A stretch of 64,000 nucleotides of DNA from Whitmania pigra (taxonomy: Eukaryota; Annelida; Clitellata; Hirudinida; Haemopidae), in NCBI GenBank assembly GCA_021613335.1, contig JAJTWR010000251.1, positions 3,811,001 through 3,875,000 on the forward strand, given 5' to 3'. Below the pieces are notes generated by a model that had not been told where the DNA came from, did not search any database, and saw nothing but the letters and a program-made list of their open reading frames with translations. The position numbers and the translations under genes were made by a program. Positions 40,101 to 64,000 of the stretch are shown in pieces (within the stretch, counting starts at the first letter, position 1; each line of letters begins with the position of its first letter).

Positions 40101-42043
40101 GATGAGCTTGAATACAAGGAGGATGATTAAGTAAGGAAGAGAGACATGCAGTTGTAAATTCAAAACGAAAATCGGATGAAGATTACATGATTGTGCTGGG
40201 GAAAAAGCTGAAGACTCTAAAACGCGACAGGGATATGATGGACAGAATTTCGAATTCCATTAACATGGACGCAAGTGCAAAAACCAGGAACATGGATTTC
40301 TTGGTCCAGTCAAACTACCTGAGGAAAGATAGTGAGGCAAAAGCAGTAGAAATTGCTTCTTTAGATAAAGACTTGAAGAGTTGATTTTCTGTTTAAGCAA
40401 ATTGATATTATGAAAGTTCATGTGTTAATATCTTGTACTTCTAACTTATACAAGAGTGAATAATTACAATCTAAATAATGGTAATTTTGTTATTATTGTT
40501 GGTCCAAAAAAATGGAGTAGAAGGTACTTAAAAGTCCTAAATTTTGGTTTTCAAGTTCCTGTACTAACCATGTTTAAATCCACATCGACCAACGAGATAT
40601 TTCATCGACTGATAAGGTATTTAATTGGCCAATAAGGTATTTCATTCACCAATTTCCAGGTCTACCTTGAGAGGCTTTTGACTTATAGCGACATGGAAAT
40701 GACGCCAACCAACTGGAAGAGGATCGTCCTCGGTGCCATCTTGCTTGCCTCTAAAGTCTGGGATGACCAGGCCGTCTGGAATGTCGATTATTGTCAAATT
40801 TTAAAGGAAATCACAGTTGAAGACATGTTAGTGGGTTGTGATGATTACGATGATGGTGATGGTGTGATCATTATAATATTCCATTTTACGATGGTGATGG
40901 TGTGATCATTGTAATATTCCATTTTACATAAAATTTCAGCTTATTCTGTGTTTACCTACAAAATATTTTTTTAAAGAAATATTTTCAACAGTTTTAGCTG
41001 CATTATTGAGGTCATTGTTTACAGTGGCTAGTATTGATCCATTCACAAACACCAGCCATGTTTTTAACTTGAAAGTCTCTTAATTATAGATTTAATTAAG
41101 AATTATAATTAATTTTAAACCAATGTTTTTGTATTATTGTAAATTAATTATTACAATTAGATACTACTTATAACCATTTCCATGTCTTAAAACAGGAATG
41201 AACTTGAACGTCAATTTCTTGAACTCCTGCAGTTCAACATCAACGTGTCATCGAGTGTTTACGCCAAGTACTACTTTGACCTTCGCTCCCTTGCAGAAGC
41301 CCACGACCTCACTCTGCCCTTTGAACCATTGAGTAGGGAAAGGGCTGTTAAATTAGAGGTGAGTGAACCTTTGAACTCCTGGCTAGGCCTTTTGCATTGT
41401 TTATAATTATTGATTAAAAATCTTTCAAATATTGATGAAGTTTTGTTCTGATTTGTTGTTGGTGTCGACTGAAACTTAAATGAAATTAAACATAAATCCA
41501 ATTCCACGTGGTGGGCTCGAAGTACACTAGTGGCTTTTTGCTGCTTTTAAGATTTTCAACGCTTTCTTCCATTCACTGAAACATTTTTTAGTTCATTGAA
41601 TGTTTTGCAATTCGATGTTCGTTTTCATTCATCACTCAAAGAATGCAAGACAATCATTACTGGATTTTAGACTTTTAAACACCATTCTCTGAATGTTGAA
41701 CAGAAGATTCAAATTGAATTTTACCACCTTTAATTTGCTTTAGTTGGGGGCTTTTTATTAATCTTTGCCTCAGGAGATAAATTTAAGTCTTGACACAGTT
41801 TGTTTGAGTGTTTAGTGCTTGCTTTTTAAAAGTTAGCTTCTTCGATTAGCATTAATTTCTAAGCAATCCCAATTATTTCTGAAATTCCCGTTTTAATTGA
41901 CCTTAAATGTACTTTCTCATGAATTTTGTCAGGCAATGTCAGTGAGCTGCGAGGACAAACTGAAGAACCAGAGCAGCCTGAGGAGGAGGCACAGCGATGG
42001 ATTCGTCTCGAATCCCCGCCTCAGCAAAGCCATCCTGTCTTGA
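37179..42043 (+). CDS. CCNY: Cyclin Y
   Basis: Eight exons (37179-37359, 37479-37562, 37747-37787, 37999-38211, 38769-38888, 40660-40826, 41196-41358, 41933-42043) total 1080 nt, 359 aa, in frame. The N-terminus [10 protein letters not shown] carries the Gly2 myristoylation signal that anchors cyclin Y to the plasma membrane. NLQHINDRE follows, as in vertebrate CCNY. The regulatory stretch [20 protein letters not shown] is nearly identical to the human protein and is the 14-3-3/CDK14 binding area. The cyclin box includes [20 protein letters not shown] and [20 protein letters not shown]. The tail [20 protein letters not shown] ends like human CCNY. It activates CDK14/CDK16 and promotes LRP6 phosphorylation in Wnt signalling. 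Human length is 341 aa; the extra residues are in exons 2-4. Confidence 0.95.
39656..40574. mobile_element. DNA transposon inside CCNY intron 5
   Basis: Inverted ends aaacatggttcgtacagg (about 39656) and cctgtactaaccatgttt (about 40574), followed inside by repeated 'agtcctaaa' motifs on both sides. It encloses a 65-codon frame (40187-40384, [20 protein letters not shown]), possibly a fragment of an element protein. Class not certain (hAT-like). Confidence 0.6.
40852..40927 (+). repeat. Two tandem 38-bp units at a CCNY splice donor
   Basis: The unit gatggtgatggtgtgatcat... occurs twice head to tail (40852-40889, 40890-40927) with one difference, 25 nt after the exon 6 donor. Confidence 0.8.
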
Positions 42044-43015
42044 CCTGAGAGGCGAGATTTCCGAGTCAGTTGGCACTTTCTCGAGTTTACTGGGGGGACG
42101 AAAAATGTTTTTGTTGCTTTTTTATGTTTTACCGTCTTTTCTCAATCATGAATTTCCAAACATGGGTGGTTCCGATAATCAGGTAGAAGTCGGATGGCGA
42201 GGAGACCTGGCTGCTTTCCTCCGCATCAGACATCTCGAACATGCAATTCGAACCCTGTACGTGTTTTAATTTGTTTATTTAATGTGGTTGTCAGTTATAC
42301 GTAGCTCCCGAGATGTTGTTTCTGTTGGGCAACTGGTTGACTGAATGTTGACAATCTTGTTGAACGATATGCTCCCTTTCGAAGCCAGTCTACTTATATC
42401 ATTGTTAGACATTATCATCATCATCATCATTAGAATTTCATTGTGCTTTATGAACTTTTTAAGCCTCCTTAATCAGCGTTTTAATTCGTAGCCTCATCCA
42501 GTTCAATGTTTAAACTTGTTTGTTTTGTTTTTATTGCGTCGTCTGCTTCGCTATCTATTTTGTACACTTTCGACGTCCATTTAAGAATCAAAAGTCATGC
42601 CTGGCGTATATTTGGTATAACAACGTTAAATGGAAATTTCGACGCTTCGACCGACGAAAAGAATAAACATCGAGTTTACAATTTCATATCAATCGACATT
42701 TTAAAATAGTCTGTCAGTTTTCGAATATGACAAAACGATTTCGTGTTGCCAGACAGCACTTGATCTCCTCTTCAAAAATCCATTCTTCTCGAAACTGACA
42801 GTCGAGACAATTGACCCTCTTAAAAAACGCATTACATCCTTCGCAGAACTAATCCAATCTGCCATTTTCTAGATCTCCATAGGAACGCTAGACACAAAAA
42901 TAACGGGACCCGAAGGCTTTCGTTAGGACAACATCCTGTTAGTGCGGCGAAGTGTTTCTCGTCTTAAAAGCACTCGAAGGCATTAAAACATTTAGCAAGG
43001 AATGTACGAAAACGT
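42044..43015. other. Convergent spacer between CCNY and CACNA2D
   Basis: 3' flanks of two converging genes. Two stretches look exon-like on the plus strand: 42184-42255 (cag before, gtacgt after) and 42753-42870 (open frame TALDLLFKNPFFSKLTVETI ending in a stop). I could not link either to a gene. A small CAT repeat is at 42417-42430. Confidence 0.4.
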
Positions 43016-61261
<18,246 letters not shown>

Positions 61262-62055
61262 CTGAAAATGAATAAATAAAATTAATTATTTGAAACATTA
61301 TTGATTAAAATTAATTGTAAGAATAAATAGTTCATTAAAACGAACTATTAATAAATTATATTTTAATAATAAATTATAATTTCGTTTGATTAGATCTTAT
61401 ATTATTATTAAAACTAGTCTTATTAGATTACATTTTAATTACATTATAACCATTATATGATATGATCATGTTGTACTATGCATTATGACAATACAGGTGT
61501 GTGTCTTTTGAACACATCCGTAAAACAAATGTTTTTTGATTAGAAGAAAGATACAAATATTGTGAGACTTTATTTGATAAATATAAAATTAATATTTAGT
61601 AATATAATAATTAATTTAATTATAATTTTTAATATGAATATAAAGTTAAATATCATTTAATAACATATTTAATTATTGTGAAATTAATTACAATTAGTAG
61701 TGTAACATTAAAGAAATATTAAATTCTAAATTTTAAAGAAATACTTTGAAATGTCATTTCTAAGTAATAACTTATTTTAATCGCCAGGAAATCTAACAAA
61801 AAGTTTTTAATTCCAAGTTATAAAGTTTTTACTGTTAGACACATTCGTTGCTCTTAAAGTAAAAAAATTGTTACTTAAAATTAATTAGAAAATGGTTTTT
61901 ATTTCGCTATGAAATGTATTTATTCGACTTTATAAGCAATTTTAATGGCCATTATGGGGTTTGAATGTGAAATTTGAGTAAAACGTCAGCTATACATGAT
62001 GACGACTTTGTGTTTGAGCGAGTGGATAAAATTTGGATAAATATGTTGGATAAAT
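61262..62055. other. CACNA2D upstream intron, AT-rich
   Basis: No further alpha-2/delta exon found 5' of 61261. The sequence is AT-rich with no recognisable feature before the GAAT array. Confidence 0.4.
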
Positions 62056-62065
62056 AAATTGACAG

Positions 62066-62300
62066 TTGAATGAATAAATGAATGAATGAATGAATGAATG
62101 AATGAATGAATGAATGAATGAATGATGAATGAATGAATTGAATGAATGAATGAATGAATGAATGAATGAATGAATGAATGAATGAATGAATGAATGAATG
62201 AATGAATGAATGAATGAATGAATGAATGAAGAATGAATGAATGAATGAATGAATGAAGGGCCGATCGATCGAACGAGCGAATGAACGAATGGGTGAATGA
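62066..62300. repeat. (GAAT)n tetranucleotide array
   Basis: About 235 bp of gaat with three register slips (near 62124, 62138 and 62229), decaying to gaacgagcgaatg at the right. Minus-strand frames reading 'FIHS' repeats are artefacts of it. Confidence 0.97.
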
Positions 62301-62532
62301 ATGAACGAACCAAAACCAATGCATTAAATATAATCATTAAACGAAAGCATGCTGAGGTTGTTGAAGGGATATGGTGATTTACGAGGTGAGGTTAATGTAA
62401 TGTTATACTTCACTGTAACTAATAATAACCGCGTAATAAATATTGTTTGAGTTTTAATATCAAGAAATCGCAGTAATAACATTCTCAGTTATTGTTAATA
62501 TTAGCATAGATACTGTTGTTTTGTGTTTGTAT

Positions 62533-63005
62533 TTGTATGTAGCCGATTTTTTGAGTGTTTTACCTATCCGGATGGGATGTGAAGGTACTTCTTAATCGAT
62601 CCATCATTTTTATAGCGCCCCATCCGAGGGCTTCCTGGCTGTGTCAGCTGGTTTGCGAACACGACTGTTGCTTTCGCCGCCGTTCGCAAGAACGCAACCC
62701 TCTGAGCCAACTCTCAAAGCCAATGGTTAGTATTATTGCGATATGAAAGCACGTTATAAATGTTTTATTGACGTCAGTTGCACATCTAGATCATTAGGAC
62801 GGTGCTCCCGCAATGGGGTTCGAATTTGCGCAGCCATCGTCACTGGTGCAGCCATTAGGCCATGCGGGGGCAAAAAGCACGTTATAAATCAATCTACCAT
62901 TTATATAGCGCCCTAAGCGAACGACGCAGGCTGGGTTGCGAACACGACTTTGCTTTCACCGCAATTCGCAGGCACGCAACCCTCTACGCCAACTCGCACG
63001 CCAAA
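62533..63005. repeat. Copies of the 'tttatatagcgcc' MITE family with a SINE insertion
   Basis: A degenerate copy (62533-62745) shares tagccgattttttgagtg and 'tatccggatgggatgtga' with 51010-51080. A second copy (62890-63000) follows the SINE. Confidence 0.6.
62762..62873 (-). mobile_element. tRNA-derived SINE, copy 3, with perfect 16-bp TSD
   Basis: A 112-bp insertion flanked by aaagcacgttataaat at 62746-62761 and 62874-62889. The interior is the same SINE (tctagatcattagga...ggtgctcccgc, B box, A box remnant aggccatgcgg) with a deletion in the D-arm region. Confidence 0.88.
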
Positions 63006-64000
63006 TTGTTGTAGTTATTACTTTTGTTGTTGTTGTTATTATTATTATTATTTTTTCTTAACTTACCAAAAGCAAATTATTATTCAACAACATTCGGAGC
63101 TCCAGCTATTCCAGGCAATGAAATTTCCCACACGATTTTATGCGTGAAATTTTTATGAAGACATTTAAACATCCAGAAGCTTAATTCGAATAACTAATTA
63201 ATCAGTAAATTAAAATATAACTTTTGTCTATTTTTTAAAATAAATTCAAGATTGTTTAAATTAATAAATTAAAGATTTATTAATTTTATAGAAATGTTTG
63301 TCCTACGCTCGACTCTCAGTCGATGCTAAGATGACAAGACATTTCCACGAATTGCCAAAGAAATTGGAATAAAAGCGAGTTCAGACATTTATGTTTTCAG
63401 TTGATGAATTTCAAAGTGTGGCTTTGTTTTGGCTTTGAGGATTTAAAGGTTTCATTGGCGGATCACGTGTGTCTCACTGGATTTTACGAGAGGAAGGCTT
63501 CTTTGTTTGAAGTTGGAAATTTGAAAATTTACTTATTTATTTTATTTATTTAGTTTATGAAAAAATTAATTCTTACATCTGAGGAGATTAAAATGTAGTT
63601 TGCAAATTAATCTGAAATAATCGATGATTATAAACTTATGGAACTCAAATCAGTTTATAATGTACCATTAACACAAGTTATTTGAAATGATATTTTTTAT
63701 TATTAATAACCAAATAAAATAAAATAATGTTTAAAATATAAAATGAAAATATTAAATAAAAAATGTTTTAAAAAAGCAAAGGTAAGTCTTAAATCTTAAA
63801 ATTGCATATGAATGGAGAATTGTGAAGAAGGAGTTTTTAATCTCAAAAGTTTGTCGACTTGCGACGTCCATTTTGAAATTGATGCTTAGTTTTCATTTAA
63901 AAGTGAAATTTACTATAATATATAAAAATAAATTTATTAATATTCTTACAAATTATTTAAGTCATGGCATGAAACATTTAAATTTTTATTAGGAAACTTC
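63006..64000. other. Right-hand edge, AT-rich, no gene seen
   Basis: Probably still CACNA2D intron. No exon with alpha-2/delta similarity, RNA gene or clear repeat could be supported. Confidence 0.4.

Noticed and set aside
42184..42870. Extra downstream exons of CCNY
   Set aside because: Exon-like splice signals at 42184-42255 and 42753-42870, but the CCNY frame already ends at 42043 with the conserved C-terminal tail and I could not join them in frame.
61986..62337. Minus-strand 'SFIHSFIH' frames of 112 and 115 codons
   Set aside because: Translation of the GAAT array.

Overview
This window is AT-rich nuclear DNA from an animal. Every recognisable gene is a conserved metazoan protein-coding gene split by short GT-AG introns, except BUD13. 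The sequence between genes is full of degraded DNA transposons, non-LTR retroelements, SINE-like repeats and ATT/GAAT/CAT microsatellites. Gene content plus repeat style suggest a bilaterian invertebrate. A spiralian such as an annelid is my guess, but nothing here proves it.

Layout. 1-13.0 kb (minus strand): three tandem WIPI/ATG18-type PROPPIN genes (the first runs off the left edge), with a UBE2Z-like E2 gene between copies A and B and an 860-bp foldback transposon between B and C. 13.4-14.7 kb: decayed retroelement fragments. 15.4-21.9 kb (plus): a complete 17-exon KAT2 (GCN5/PCAF) acetyltransferase gene, followed 0.3 kb later by BUD13, whose CDS is one uninterrupted frame (22.2-23.5 kb). 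24.5-26.05 kb (minus): ARV1. 26.7-27.4 kb (minus): an unrecognised secreted peptide precursor that looks like a neuropeptide prohormone. 27.4-36.9 kb: a transposon island with at least four hAT-type insertions, two of them with perfect 8-bp target duplications. 37.2-42.0 kb (plus): cyclin Y, 8 exons. 43.0-61.3 kb and beyond (minus): the C-terminal 18 exons of a voltage-gated calcium channel alpha-2/delta gene. Its introns hold minisatellites, MITEs, SINEs, a CR1/jockey-like retroelement with a very long (AAT)n tail, and an R2-like element.

The genes form no operon. KAT2 (chromatin), BUD13 (splicing), ARV1 (ER lipids), WIPI (autophagy), UBE2Z (ubiquitin/FAT10 conjugation), CCNY (kinase activation at membranes) and CACNA2D (channel trafficking) are unrelated housekeeping or neuronal functions. 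All exon coordinates were worked out by hand from splice sites and reading phase. In every gene complete in the window the exon lengths sum to an exact multiple of three.

Most notable points: a probable U12-type AT-AC intron near the 3' end of the alpha-2/delta gene; a poly-aspartate tract apparently inserted in frame in the same protein; an E2 lacking the catalytic-site Asn; the foldback element built from short tandem repeats; and nested retroelements around the 0.8-kb ATT array.
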